Below, piece by piece: positions 7,286 through 15,015 of a DNA stretch of 33,070 bases (position 1 is its first letter; each line of letters begins with the position of its first letter). The notes beneath the pieces are model-generated. The model did no database searches. It was not told where the DNA came from and saw nothing but the letters and a program-made list of their open reading frames with translations. The translations under genes were made by a program, and so were the position numbers. The stretch is from Pseudomonadota bacterium (GTDB lineage: Bacteria > Pseudomonadota > Gammaproteobacteria > Burkholderiales > Burkholderiaceae_C), in assembly GCA_030538085.1 (NCBI GenBank), contig JAUNUR010000035.1:1-33070 (forward strand), given 5' to 3'.

Positions 7286-8335
7286 ATGAGTAAAGACAAG
7301 CTGGAACAATTGGAAGTTGAACTTTTCAAGGAAACGAACGGCAGCCGGTTTGCATACCTGAAAGAGAAGCTGATCGCAAAGCATGTCGACGCACAGCGCG
7401 ATGCCGTGTTGGCCATCATTGAGCGCTATGTTCGTGAAGGACCCATAGCGCATTGGCGGGAGTTTCTGATGGCGGACGCTGTGAAGCTCTGCCGCGGTCA
7501 GGATCAGACGCTGTTCCCGTTCTTCAACTGGGCACTTGGGCAGCCCGAGCTAGCGTACTGGGCCGTTGACGGCTTGCTGAAGACGGGGCCCGCCTCTGCT
7601 TTGCCGACTCTTTGCCGCTTGGCATGCGATCAAAGCAGGGATGTTGAGGTTCGCGCGAAAGCCATTAAGAGTCTGGCGTTGTACGCCGATCAGACTTTTG
7701 ATCGGAATCTTCCGGCAGATCCGGGACATTGGCGTGAAGATCAGTTGCCACTAGACGTCCTACTTCAATGGCAGCGCGATGGTTTCCCACGCGGCATAGG
7801 GCACAGCTTGCCGGTGGCGCATCCGGATCTGACCCAGACACGGTCTGCATTGGATCGGGCTGCAGCACGGCTGGAGCGACTGCTAGCTCGGCAGCGTGCC
7901 ATGCGGCAGGACGCTGCCAACCCTGACAATTGGCTGCTGCCTGCCAGTGAAGTAGCGCTGGAACGTGTGAATCGGCGGTGGCCGTTGCCTGCCATGTATG
8001 CCGAATTTCTGCGCAAGTTTTCACCTAGGCATGTCATGGTGGCCGGAGAAGGATGGGTGACTGGCGGCTTAAGTCTTTATGGGGCCGAGGAATTGGAAGC
8101 TAGGCAGGGTGGTTACGCTTTCAATGCGGTGACAGGTCAACCCACTGCCGACTGGCCCGCCAACATGCTTGTGATCGCGGACGATGGGGGTGACCCTTAT
8201 TGCGTGGACTTGAATGCGCCTCGCAGTGGCGATGGTGACGTCCCTGTGCTGGCCGGTGTGCATGGAGCGGGCCGATGGGACTTTGAATTGTTTGCTACCA
8301 GCTTTCTCGATTTTCTAAGTAAGGTGGCCCCATGA
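7286..8335 (+). CDS. HEAT-like / SMI1-KNR4 (SUKH) domain protein
   Basis: This 349-residue soluble protein has an alpha-helical N-terminal half with a HEAT-like stretch (about 100-150: LACDQSRDVEVRAKAIKSLA) and a C-terminal SMI1/KNR4 domain (about 230-345). The domain is recognisable from WPLPAMYAEFLRKFSP, MLVIADDGGDPYCVDLN and the terminal FATSFLDFLSK. SUKH domains are common in immunity proteins against contact-dependent and polymorphic toxins and also occur in regulatory or scaffold proteins. The gene starts 19 nt after cobD, and its stop overlaps the cobQ start by ATGA, so it is built into the cobalamin transcript. Its G+C looks lower than that of its neighbours. No toxin gene is visible nearby. 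The SUKH call is firm; the role is unknown. Confidence 0.75.
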   Translation: MSKDKLEQLEVELFKETNGSRFAYLKEKLIAKHVDAQRDAVLAIIERYVREGPIAHWREFLMADAVKLCRGQDQTLFPFFNWALGQPELAYWAVDGLLKTGPASALPTLCRLACDQSRDVEVRAKAIKSLALYADQTFDRNLPADPGHWREDQLPLDVLLQWQRDGFPRGIGHSLPVAHPDLTQTRSALDRAAARLERLLARQRAMRQDAANPDNWLLPASEVALERVNRRWPLPAMYAEFLRKFSPRHVMVAGEGWVTGGLSLYGAEELEARQGGYAFNAVTGQPTADWPANMLVIADDGGDPYCVDLNAPRSGDGDVPVLAGVHGAGRWDFELFATSFLDFLSKVAP

Positions 8336-10044
8336 CCGCCCGCTGCATCATGGTGCTGGGCACCAGCAGTGGCGCCGGCAAGAGCTGGATCGCCACCGCG
8401 CTGTGCCGCCACTACGCCAACCAGGGCCTGAAGGTGGCGCCGTTCAAGGCGCAGAACATGAGCAACAACGCGCGGGTGGTGGCGGGCGGTGTGGCTTCCT
8501 CACCCGCTGGGGGAAGGGTGGGGTGGGGGCAGCCCATGCCTGCCGGCCACGCCGCCGGCCCCTCACCCCAACCCTCTCCCCAGAGGGGCGAGGGAGCGAA
8601 TGCCAAGGCGGCTTCGAGTGCCGTGCTCCCTCTCCCGCTGGCGGGAGAGGGCTGGGGTGAGGGTGGGGGCGCCGCTTCGCTGGGCGAAATCGGCAGCGCC
8701 CAGTACTTCCAGGCTCTGGCCGCGCGCGCCGAGCCCGACGTGCGCATGAACCCGTTGCTGCTCAAGCCCGAGGCCGATACGCGCAGCCAGGTGGTGCTGA
8801 TGGGGCAGGTGAGCCGCGAGCTGACCGAGCTGCCCTGGCGCGCCCGCGGCGAGCGCGTGTGGCCGCACATCGCCGCCGCGCTGGACGCGCTGCGTGCCGA
8901 GAATGACGTGGTGGTGATCGAAGGCGCCGGCTCGCCCGCTGAGATCAACCTGATGGCGACCGACGTGGTCAACCTGCGCGTGGCGCGCCATGCGGATGCA
9001 CGCTGCCTGCTGGTGGCCGACATCGACCGTGGCGGTGCCTTCGCGCACCTGTACGGCACCTGGGCACTGCTGCCGCCCGAAGATCGCGCGCGAATCAAGG
9101 GCTTCGTGCTCAACAAGTTCCGTGGCGACGCCGCGCTGCTGGCACCCGCGCCCGAGCAGTTGCGGCAGCTCACCGGCGTGCCCACCGTGGCCGTGGTGCC
9201 GATGCGCTTTGGGCATGGGCTGCCGGAAGAGGATGGCGTGTTCGATGAGGTTCAACACCGGGTTGAGCGTTGGGCGCTCGGCGTTCGGCGTGAACCCGAA
9301 GACACCCAGCGCCCAACGCTGAACGCTGAGCCGCAACACGTTGCCATCGTCGCCTACCCCCGCATCAGCAACCTCGACGAATTCCAGCCGCTGAAGAACG
9401 TGCCCGGCTTGCGTTTGAGCTGGGTGCGCACGCCTGCCGCGCTGCATGGCGCCGACACCGTCATCCTGCCCGGCAGCAAGGCCACGGCATCCGATCTGGC
9501 CTGGTTGCGCGCGCAGGGACTGGACGCCGCCATCGCCCAGCACGCCGCGCGCGGCGCTCGTGTGCTGGGCATTTGCGGCGGCCTGCAGATGCTGGGCGAG
9601 GCGCTAATCGACCTGCACGGCGTGGAATCGCGCGGCGCCGATGGCAACGGCCCCGGTCTGGGCCTGCTGCCGCTGGTGACGGCGTTTGATCCGCACAAGA
9701 CGGTGCGGCGCACCGAGGCGCGCTTTGGCGAGGCGGTGGGCGCGTGGTCTGCGCTGTCGGGCGTGACCGCCAGCGGCTACGAAATCCACAGCGGCCAGAC
9801 CGCGCAGCACCCCGCCATGGCCGCCGGGGGCGATGTGGCGCGTGAAGTCATCCCCGGCCTGGCGTGGCAGAACGCGGCGGGCAACGTGCTGGGCTGCTAT
9901 CTGCATGGCCTGTTCGAGGACGCGGCGGTGCTGCGCGCGCTGTTCGGGGCGCGGGCACCGTCGCTGGATGCGGTGTTTGACGGACTGGCCGATGCGCTGG
10001 AGCGGTCTTGCGAACCCGGGGCGCTGAAGGCTCTGCTGGCATGA
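8332..10044 (+). CDS. cobQ: Adenosylcobyric acid synthase CobQ/CbiP with two in-frame repeat insertions
   Basis: CobQ amidates the b, d, e and g side chains of adenosylcobyrinate a,c-diamide using glutamine and ATP. The P-loop GTSSGAGKS is at 10-18, QNMSNNARVVAGG at 41-53, and VIEGAGSPAEINLM and DIDRGG in the ATPase half. The glutaminase domain has Cys415 in GICGGLQMLG and histidines in GYEIHSG and YLHGLF. The protein is 570 residues, longer than the usual ~490-500. The excess is mostly a 65-residue low-complexity block (54-118) splitting VVAGG from EIGSAQ, plus a shorter palindrome-derived piece at about 308-335. Both keep the frame. The start overlaps the SUKH-protein stop and the end overlaps the next gene, each by ATGA. 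Whether the enlarged enzyme works is not known from sequence; every key motif is intact. Confidence 0.9.
   Translation: MTARCIMVLGTSSGAGKSWIATALCRHYANQGLKVAPFKAQNMSNNARVVAGGVASSPAGGRVGWGQPMPAGHAAGPSPQPSPQRGEGANAKAASSAVLPLPLAGEGWGEGGGAASLGEIGSAQYFQALAARAEPDVRMNPLLLKPEADTRSQVVLMGQVSRELTELPWRARGERVWPHIAAALDALRAENDVVVIEGAGSPAEINLMATDVVNLRVARHADARCLLVADIDRGGAFAHLYGTWALLPPEDRARIKGFVLNKFRGDAALLAPAPEQLRQLTGVPTVAVVPMRFGHGLPEEDGVFDEVQHRVERWALGVRREPEDTQRPTLNAEPQHVAIVAYPRISNLDEFQPLKNVPGLRLSWVRTPAALHGADTVILPGSKATASDLAWLRAQGLDAAIAQHAARGARVLGICGGLQMLGEALIDLHGVESRGADGNGPGLGLLPLVTAFDPHKTVRRTEARFGEAVGAWSALSGVTASGYEIHSGQTAQHPAMAAGGDVAREVIPGLAWQNAAGNVLGCYLHGLFEDAAVLRALFGARAPSLDAVFDGLADALERSCEPGALKALLA
8491..8685. 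repeat. 195-bp REP-type insertion inside cobQ
   Basis: The block contains two hairpin modules in inverted orientation. One starts CCTCACCCCAACCCTCTCCC (from 8566) and the other ends GAGAGGGCTGGGGTGAGGG (to ~8668), so together they form a larger palindrome. Inner stems include CCCTCTCCCGC-TG-GCGGGAGAGGG. This is a common type of intergenic repetitive palindrome in proteobacteria. Here it is 65 codons long with no stop and sits exactly between the conserved GG and EIG of CobQ. Confidence 0.85.
9262..9324. repeat. Second in-frame palindromic insertion in cobQ
   Basis: GTTGAGCGTTGGGCGCT at 9262-9278 is mirrored by AGCGCCCAACGCTGAAC at 9308-9324, a 17-bp inverted repeat with one mismatch. It encodes RVERWALGVRR...TQRPTLNAE, between the ATPase half and the AIVAYPRISNLDEF start of the glutaminase half, where relatives have a short linker. 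Confidence 0.7.
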
Positions 10045-11072
10045 AGGCCGCCGTGGCGCCAGCCCCGCCTGCCACCTGGCCGGCGCGGCTGCGGTATGGC
10101 CTGATGCGCCGCCAACCCGTGCTGCTGTCGCTGGCCATGCTGGGCTTGTCGCTGCCGCTTTGGCAGGCGCGTGTCCGTCCTCCGCTGGCGGCCTGGCTGA
10201 TGGATCTGGCGGTGCATTGGCAATGGCCGTACCTGATGCTGGGTACGTTGGCCGTGAGCCTGTGGCTGGCGCTGGCACCCCATGACGAGCGCCGCCACAT
10301 GTGGCCGCTGCCGCTGCTGTTCGCTGCTCTGGCGGCACTGACGATGGGGGTGGCTGTGCTGCCGCGCCTGCCTGCCATGCCAGCCGATGGTGGGCCAGCG
10401 GCGGAGGCGGCGTCGATCAAGGTGGTGAGCTTCAACGTGCAGATCGACAACGCCTCGCATGCGGCCATCCTGGACTGGGTGGACGCGGCACGGCCCGACG
10501 TGCTGGCACTGCTGGAGGTCACGCCCGCCATGGCGCCGCTGGTCGATGCGCTGGCGACACGCTTTCCGCAGGCATTGAGCCGTCCTCGGGACGACCCGTT
10601 CGGGTTGGCGGTGTTTTCACGCCACCCCTGGCAGGACGCGCGCGTGGAAACGCCCGAAGGCGGCACGCCAGCCTTTTGGGCGCGCTTGCAGGCGCCGGGC
10701 GGCGACATCGGGCTGCACGTGATTCATCCCATGCCGCCAGTGTCGGCAGCCGACCGGGCAACGCGCGATGCGCTGTTCGCGCGCCTGGCCGCCGTGCCTC
10801 AAGATGGGTTGCCGCGCGTGCTGATGGGCGACTTCAACGCCACGCCCTGGAGCGCCGGGCTGCGCCGCCTGGGCGAGGGCGGCTGGGCACGGGCCAATGG
10901 CTTGCGGCCCACGTTCGCGCTGGGGCGCAGCCTGCCGATTGATCACATCCTGGCCACGCCAGCCCACTGGCGCCGTGGCGATACCGGGCTGGGGCCGTGG
11001 CTGGGCTCCGACCACCGGCCGGTGTGGGCGCGGCTGCACCGTGTGAGCACGCCGCCCGCCAACCCCCAATGA
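10041..11072 (+). CDS. Membrane-anchored endonuclease/exonuclease/phosphatase-fold protein
   Basis: The 343-residue protein has three hydrophobic segments in its first ~120 residues (about 32-48, 66-84 and 90-110). A DNase I-like domain follows: VVSFNVQIDN, LALLEVTP (catalytic Glu), MGDFNATPWS (Asp and Asn) and a terminal GSDHRPVWARL (Asp-His). This layout resembles YafD-like members of the metal-dependent phosphohydrolase superfamily. The catalytic domain probably sits at the membrane surface. Its start overlaps the cobQ stop (ATGA), so it is cotranscribed with the cobalamin genes. No cobalamin step is known to need it, so a link to that pathway is not claimed. Substrate unknown: phosphodiester, phospholipid or nucleic acid are all possible. 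Confidence 0.75.
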   Translation: MKAAVAPAPPATWPARLRYGLMRRQPVLLSLAMLGLSLPLWQARVRPPLAAWLMDLAVHWQWPYLMLGTLAVSLWLALAPHDERRHMWPLPLLFAALAALTMGVAVLPRLPAMPADGGPAAEAASIKVVSFNVQIDNASHAAILDWVDAARPDVLALLEVTPAMAPLVDALATRFPQALSRPRDDPFGLAVFSRHPWQDARVETPEGGTPAFWARLQAPGGDIGLHVIHPMPPVSAADRATRDALFARLAAVPQDGLPRVLMGDFNATPWSAGLRRLGEGGWARANGLRPTFALGRSLPIDHILATPAHWRRGDTGLGPWLGSDHRPVWARLHRVSTPPANPQ

Positions 11073-11099
11073 ATTTCCAACCGAACCTGAAGAAAAAGC

Positions 11100-12140
11100 A
11101 TGTCTCTGTTTGCACTTCCCCCCATTGCCGACCTGACCGACCCCGCGCTCACCGCCGCCCTGCAACACAAGATCAGCCGCAAGACGGTGCCGCATGGCGC
11201 ACTGGGCCGGCTGGCGGCGCTGGCCGAGCGGCTGGGCACGATTCTGGGCACGACCGAGCCGCGCCTTGATAAGCCGCAACTGGTGGTGTTCGCCGCCGAC
11301 CACGGCATTACGGCGCGCGGCGTGTCGGCCTACCCGAGCGACGTGACCTGGCAGATGGTGGGCAACTTCCTGGCCGGCGGCGCGGCGGTGAGCGTGCTGG
11401 CGCGCCAGCATGGCATCGCGCAGACGGTGGTGGACTGTGGCGTGCGGCGTGACTTCGACGCCGCGCCCGGCCTGCACATCGCCAGGATCGCGCCCGGCAC
11501 CGCCGACATGAGCGCCGGTCCGGCCATGAGCGCCGCCCAGTGCGAGCAGGCCGTGAGCAACGGCATCGCGCTGGTGAAGGCGCTGCCCGGCAACGCGCTG
11601 TTGCTGGGTGAAATGGGCATTGGCAACACCTCGCCCGCCAGTTGTCTGGCCGCGCGGCTGGGCGGCATCGACGTGGCCGAGGTTACCGGTGCCGGCACCG
11701 GGCTGGACGCGGCGGGCATCGCCCGCAAGACGGCGGTGCTGCGTGAGGCGCTGGCGGTCAACGCGGGCGCGACCGAGCCGCTGGCCGTGCTGGCCGCGCT
11801 GGGCGGCTTCGAGATCGCCACCATGGTGGGCGCCGTGCTGCAGGCAGCGAGCGAGCGGCGCGTGATCGTGGTCGATGGTTTCATCGCCAGCAGCGCGGTG
11901 CTGGTGGCCAGCAAGCTGGCGCCGCACGTGCTGCAACGCTGCGTGTTCGGCCACCGCAGCGATGAGCGCGGCCACGCGCGCCTGCTGCAATGCTTAAGCG
12001 CCGAGCCGCTGATCGACATGGGCCTGCGCGTGGGCGAGGGCAGCGGCGCGGCGCTGGCCTGGCCGTTGCTGGAGTCAAGCTGCCGCATCATCAACGAGAT
12101 GGCGAGCTTTGAATCAGCCGGTGTCTCGGACAAGGGGTGA
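11100..12140 (+). CDS. cobT: Nicotinate-nucleotide--dimethylbenzimidazole phosphoribosyltransferase
   Basis: CobT transfers phosphoribose from nicotinate mononucleotide to the lower-ligand base (usually 5,6-dimethylbenzimidazole), giving alpha-ribazole phosphate for the cobalamin nucleotide loop. The 346-residue length is normal. Family motifs are ADHGITARGVSAYPSDVTWQM, GEMGIGNTSPAS and GLRVGEGSGAALA, in which Glu313 should be the catalytic base. The protein ends MASFESAGVSDKG, as in relatives, so it is intact. It starts 27 nt after the preceding gene with only a weak purine-rich leader. A truncated palindromic element begins 3 nt after its stop and a 162-bp MITE follows, which separates it from cobS. 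Confidence 0.93.
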   Translation: MSLFALPPIADLTDPALTAALQHKISRKTVPHGALGRLAALAERLGTILGTTEPRLDKPQLVVFAADHGITARGVSAYPSDVTWQMVGNFLAGGAAVSVLARQHGIAQTVVDCGVRRDFDAAPGLHIARIAPGTADMSAGPAMSAAQCEQAVSNGIALVKALPGNALLLGEMGIGNTSPASCLAARLGGIDVAEVTGAGTGLDAAGIARKTAVLREALAVNAGATEPLAVLAALGGFEIATMVGAVLQAASERRVIVVDGFIASSAVLVASKLAPHVLQRCVFGHRSDERGHARLLQCLSAEPLIDMGLRVGEGSGAALAWPLLESSCRIINEMASFESAGVSDKG

Positions 12141-12143
12141 AGT

Positions 12144-12183
12144 GAAGGCATGACATACGTTTGTCCTGAATGACGAAACTCTC
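12144..12183 (-). repeat. Truncated inverted copy of the ~196-bp palindromic element
   Basis: The reverse complement of this 40-bp stretch matches the first 40 bases of the element at 15014 (GAGAGTTTCGTCATTCAGGA onward) with only a few differences. It begins 3 nt after the cobT stop. The MITE at 12182-12349 abuts its far end, and the cruciform part is missing. Confidence 0.75.
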
Positions 12184-12349
12184 AGAGGCTGTCCTCAAAT
12201 TCATCGCGGTAAGCGATTGCCCCGGATCGGGTGTGCTGCAAGGCGCATTTCGCAGCCAATAGCCTGTGCTATTGGCAAGGGATGCAACGCCGCAGGGCGC
12301 CCGAGACCGGGGACAAGCACGGCGCGAGGTGTTTGGGGACAGCCTCTCA
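12182..12349. mobile_element. 162-bp MITE-like element, copy 1, with TCA target duplication
   Basis: The 162-bp core (12185-12346) begins GAGGCTGTCCTCAAA and ends TTTGGGGACAGCCTC, terminal inverted repeats with one mismatch. It is flanked on both sides by TCA. It contains an inner palindrome GCCAATAGCCTGTGCTATTGGC and no coding potential. The copy at 21432-21593 has the same length and differs at six bases by my count. A 3-bp TNA-type duplication would suit mobilisation by an IS5-family transposase, which is inference. Confidence 0.8.
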
Positions 12350-12400
12350 AATAGGTACCATGCACGCCGCCGCCAGCAAGGCGGACAAGGAATGAGTTGA

Positions 12401-13609
12401 ATGAAGAAGATGTTGAAGCGAATCGGCCTGGGCTTGCTGCTGCTGATCATTGGCGCCACGGCGGCGGTGTGGTTCAGCCTGGACAAGGAGGCGCGCGGCC
12501 TGATCGCCACCATGCCGACCAACCGCGACCTGCTGTTCTGGAATCAGGAACAGCGGGATGCCGCCTTTCGCGCCCTCGACCGCCTTCCGGTACTGGCGAA
12601 GTGGCGCACGGTGGCGCCCAGCGCCCACCCGATGCCGCTGCCGCCCGGCCCGCCGCTCAAGCTGCCGCTGGACGTGGATGCCTACATGGCGGGCCAGCGC
12701 AGCGCGGCCCTGCTGATCGTGCAAGGCGGCAAGTTGCGGCTGGAGCGCTATGGCCTGGGCTTCGATGCCGACGGCCGCTGGACCAGCTTCTCGGTGGCCA
12801 AGTCGCTCACGTCCACCCTGGTCGGCGCGGCGCTGCGCGACGGCGCCATCAAGAGCATGGACGACAAGGTCAGCGACTACGTTCCGGCGCTGAAAGGATC
12901 GGCCTACGACGACGTGAGCGTGCAGCAGTTGCTCACCATGACCTCGGGCGTGCGCTGGATCGAGGAATACAACAACCCCGATTCCGACGTGGCCCGCTTC
13001 AACAACCACCGGCCCCGGCCGGGCGAAGACGCGCTGCTCAGCTACCTGCGCCAGCTGCCGCGCGCGGCGCCCGCCGGTACGCGCTGGAACTACAGCACTG
13101 GCGAGACCAACCTGATCGGCATCCTGGTCAGCCAGGCCACGGGCAAGCCGCTGGCCACGCTCTTGCAAGAGAAGATCTGGCAGCCAGCGGGCATGGCGCG
13201 ACCGGCCACCTGGATTCTGAGCAAGACGGACCACGAGATCAGCGGCTGCTGCGTGCAGGCCGCGCCGCGTGACTTCGCGCGCTTCGGGCAATTCATCCTG
13301 GAGGGCGCGCGGGTGAACGGCCAGTCCATCGTGCCCGACGGCTGGCTGCAGGCGGCCACGCACAAGCAGGCCGACATCAACCGGCCCGGTCAGGGCTACG
13401 GCTACCAGTGGTGGACCTCTGACGATGGCAGCTTTGCCGCGCGCGGCATTTTTGGACAGGGCATCTTCATCGACCCGGCGCGGGCGCTGGTGATCGTCTC
13501 CAACGCCAACTGGGCTGGCGGCGCGCGCGACACCACGGCCATGGCCGCGCGTGATGCCTTCTACCGCGCGGTGCAGCAGGCCGTGGACGACGAGGCGGCT
13601 GGGCGCTGA
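12401..13609 (+). CDS. Membrane-anchored serine hydrolase, beta-lactamase/class C family
   Basis: The 402-residue protein has an N-terminal hydrophobic anchor (about 9-24). Its large domain carries the SxxK motif SVAK at 131-134 (Ser131 nucleophile, Lys134) and a second motif YST at 231-233 (Tyr231). GIFGQG near 350 may be the third element. These place it among beta-lactamase-related esterases and peptidases (COG1680 type) rather than proven antibiotic-degrading enzymes; the domain probably faces the periplasm. AAGGA at 12387-12391 supports the ATG at 12401. The gene lies 51 nt after a MITE and 21 nt before cobS, so it interrupts the cobalamin cluster and may carry a promoter that cobS-cobC depend on. 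Substrate not predictable. Confidence 0.8.
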   Translation: MKKMLKRIGLGLLLLIIGATAAVWFSLDKEARGLIATMPTNRDLLFWNQEQRDAAFRALDRLPVLAKWRTVAPSAHPMPLPPGPPLKLPLDVDAYMAGQRSAALLIVQGGKLRLERYGLGFDADGRWTSFSVAKSLTSTLVGAALRDGAIKSMDDKVSDYVPALKGSAYDDVSVQQLLTMTSGVRWIEEYNNPDSDVARFNNHRPRPGEDALLSYLRQLPRAAPAGTRWNYSTGETNLIGILVSQATGKPLATLLQEKIWQPAGMARPATWILSKTDHEISGCCVQAAPRDFARFGQFILEGARVNGQSIVPDGWLQAATHKQADINRPGQGYGYQWWTSDDGSFAARGIFGQGIFIDPARALVIVSNANWAGGARDTTAMAARDAFYRAVQQAVDDEAAGR

Positions 13610-13630
13610 CAGCGCGCTCCCGCTCGCACC

Positions 13631-14446
13631 GTGAATGCCGCCATGAGTGCCGTGCGTCACTTCCTGCTGGCCCTGCAGTTCTTCACCCGCATTCCTGTCA
13701 CCGGGCGGCTGGCGGCCTGGGTGGGCTACAGCCCGGCGATGCTGCAGGCCAGCAGCGCGCACTTTCCCGGCGTTGGCTGGGTGGTGGGCGGCGGGGCGGC
13801 GGTGGCGATGGCGGCGGCCCTGGCGCTGCTGCCGCACGGTCCGCTGGGCGCGCTGGTGGCCGCGCTGCTGGCCACCGCCGCCACCGCGTGGCTGACCGGC
13901 ACTTTCCATGAAGATGGCCTGGCCGATACCGCCGACGGCCTGGGCGGCGGGCAGACGCGCGAGCGGGTGCTGGAGATCATGAAGGACTCGCGCATCGGCA
14001 GCTACGGCACCGTCACGCTGCTGCTGGCGCTGGGGCTGAAGGTGGCGCTGCTGGCGCTGATCGCGCAGCGCGGCGCGTGGGCCGCCGTGGTGGCGCTGCT
14101 CAGCGCTCACGCGCTGTCGCGCCTGGCGCCGCTGGTGGTGATGCGGTCGTTGCCCTACGTCAGCGATGCGGCGCGAGCCAAGTCCAAGCCCATGGCCGAG
14201 GGCGTGACGGGCATGGGTTTTCGCATCGGGTGCGCGTGGTGCGTTCCGGCGCTGGCCTTGATCTGGCAGGCGCAAGGCCCGCTGGCCTTGGGGGTGGCGC
14301 TGCTGCTCTGGGGCGCGGTGCTGGCGTGGATGCTGCGCCTGCTGGGGCGGCGCCTGCAGGGCTTTACCGGCGACACGCTGGGCGCCACGCAGCAGGTGTG
14401 CGAGCTGGCGCTGTACCTGGGCCTGGCGCTGGCCTGGCCGGCATGA
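13631..14446 (+). CDS. cobS: Adenosylcobinamide-GDP ribazoletransferase (cobalamin synthase)
   Basis: CobS is the integral-membrane enzyme that joins adenosylcobinamide-GDP to alpha-ribazole (or its phosphate), the last assembly step for adenosylcobalamin. The protein has the family opening FLLALQFFTRIPV, the strongly conserved acidic motif FHEDGLADTADGLGGG, KDSRIGSYG, and several hydrophobic membrane helices. The GTG at 13631 gives 271 residues; an in-frame ATG at 13643 gives 267 and fits relatives equally well, and neither has a clear ribosome site. The stop overlaps cobC by ATGA, so the two are coupled. Confidence 0.92.
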   Translation: MNAAMSAVRHFLLALQFFTRIPVTGRLAAWVGYSPAMLQASSAHFPGVGWVVGGGAAVAMAAALALLPHGPLGALVAALLATAATAWLTGTFHEDGLADTADGLGGGQTRERVLEIMKDSRIGSYGTVTLLLALGLKVALLALIAQRGAWAAVVALLSAHALSRLAPLVVMRSLPYVSDAARAKSKPMAEGVTGMGFRIGCAWCVPALALIWQAQGPLALGVALLLWGAVLAWMLRLLGRRLQGFTGDTLGATQQVCELALYLGLALAWPA

Positions 14447-15015
14447 GCGCCGGGCCCACGCTCTGGCTGGTGCGTCACGCGCCGGTGCTGGCTGAAGCCG
14501 GGCTGTGCTACGGCAGCGCCGACCTGCCCGCCGATGCCCAGGCGACAAGCGCGGCGGCCCAGGCACTGGCGGCCTGGCTGCCAGCCGGGCTGGCGGTGAG
14601 TGCGTCACCGCTGAGGCGGTGCGCGCATCTGGCGGGCGAGCTGCAAGCGTTGCGGCCGGATTTGGTGCCCAAGACCGATGCCCGCCTGCGCGAGCTGGAT
14701 TTCGGCGCCTGGGAGGGCCTGCGCTGGGCCGACATCGCGCGTGCTGACTTCGACCGCTGGCTGGCCGACTTCGTCGATGCGCCGCCGGGGCAGGGGGGTG
14801 AGCCGGTGCGCGCGCTCATGACGCGGGTGTGCGCCGCGTGGAACGACTGGCGCGCCAGCGGCGCCGATGCGCTGTGGGTGACCCACGCCGGGGTGATGCG
14901 CGCCGCGCTGCTGCTCTCGCGTGGCGCGTGCCTGCCCGCCAGCGCGGCTGACTGGCCAGCCGACGCCATGCCCTTTGGCGGCGTGCTGGCCGTGCACGCG
15001 CCATCAGCCTATTGA
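14443..15015 (+). CDS. cobC: Alpha-ribazole phosphatase, histidine phosphatase family
   Basis: This 190-residue histidine-phosphatase-fold protein should remove phosphate from alpha-ribazole 5'-phosphate or from adenosylcobalamin 5'-phosphate, next to CobS. The phosphate-binding start is LVRHAPV with the catalytic histidine (the usual third residue Gly of RHG is Ala here). The acidic stretch LRELDFGAWEG follows, and the second histidine lies in VTHAGVMRA. The ATG overlaps the cobS stop. It is the last gene of the cobalamin block. Its TGA lies at the very edge of the palindromic element that starts at 15014. The name cobC follows Salmonella usage. Confidence 0.87.
   Translation: MSAGPTLWLVRHAPVLAEAGLCYGSADLPADAQATSAAAQALAAWLPAGLAVSASPLRRCAHLAGELQALRPDLVPKTDARLRELDFGAWEGLRWADIARADFDRWLADFVDAPPGQGGEPVRALMTRVCAAWNDWRASGADALWVTHAGVMRAALLLSRGACLPASAADWPADAMPFGGVLAVHAPSAY

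Noticed and set aside
12141-12400. Cobalamin riboswitch or promoter in the cobT-hydrolase gap
   Set aside because: The gap is fully accounted for by the truncated palindromic element and the MITE; no B12-box-like sequence was found there or upstream of cobD.
12401-13609. Antibiotic-resistance beta-lactamase
   Set aside because: The SxxK and Tyr motifs place it in the broad serine-hydrolase family, but nothing shows beta-lactam hydrolysis.
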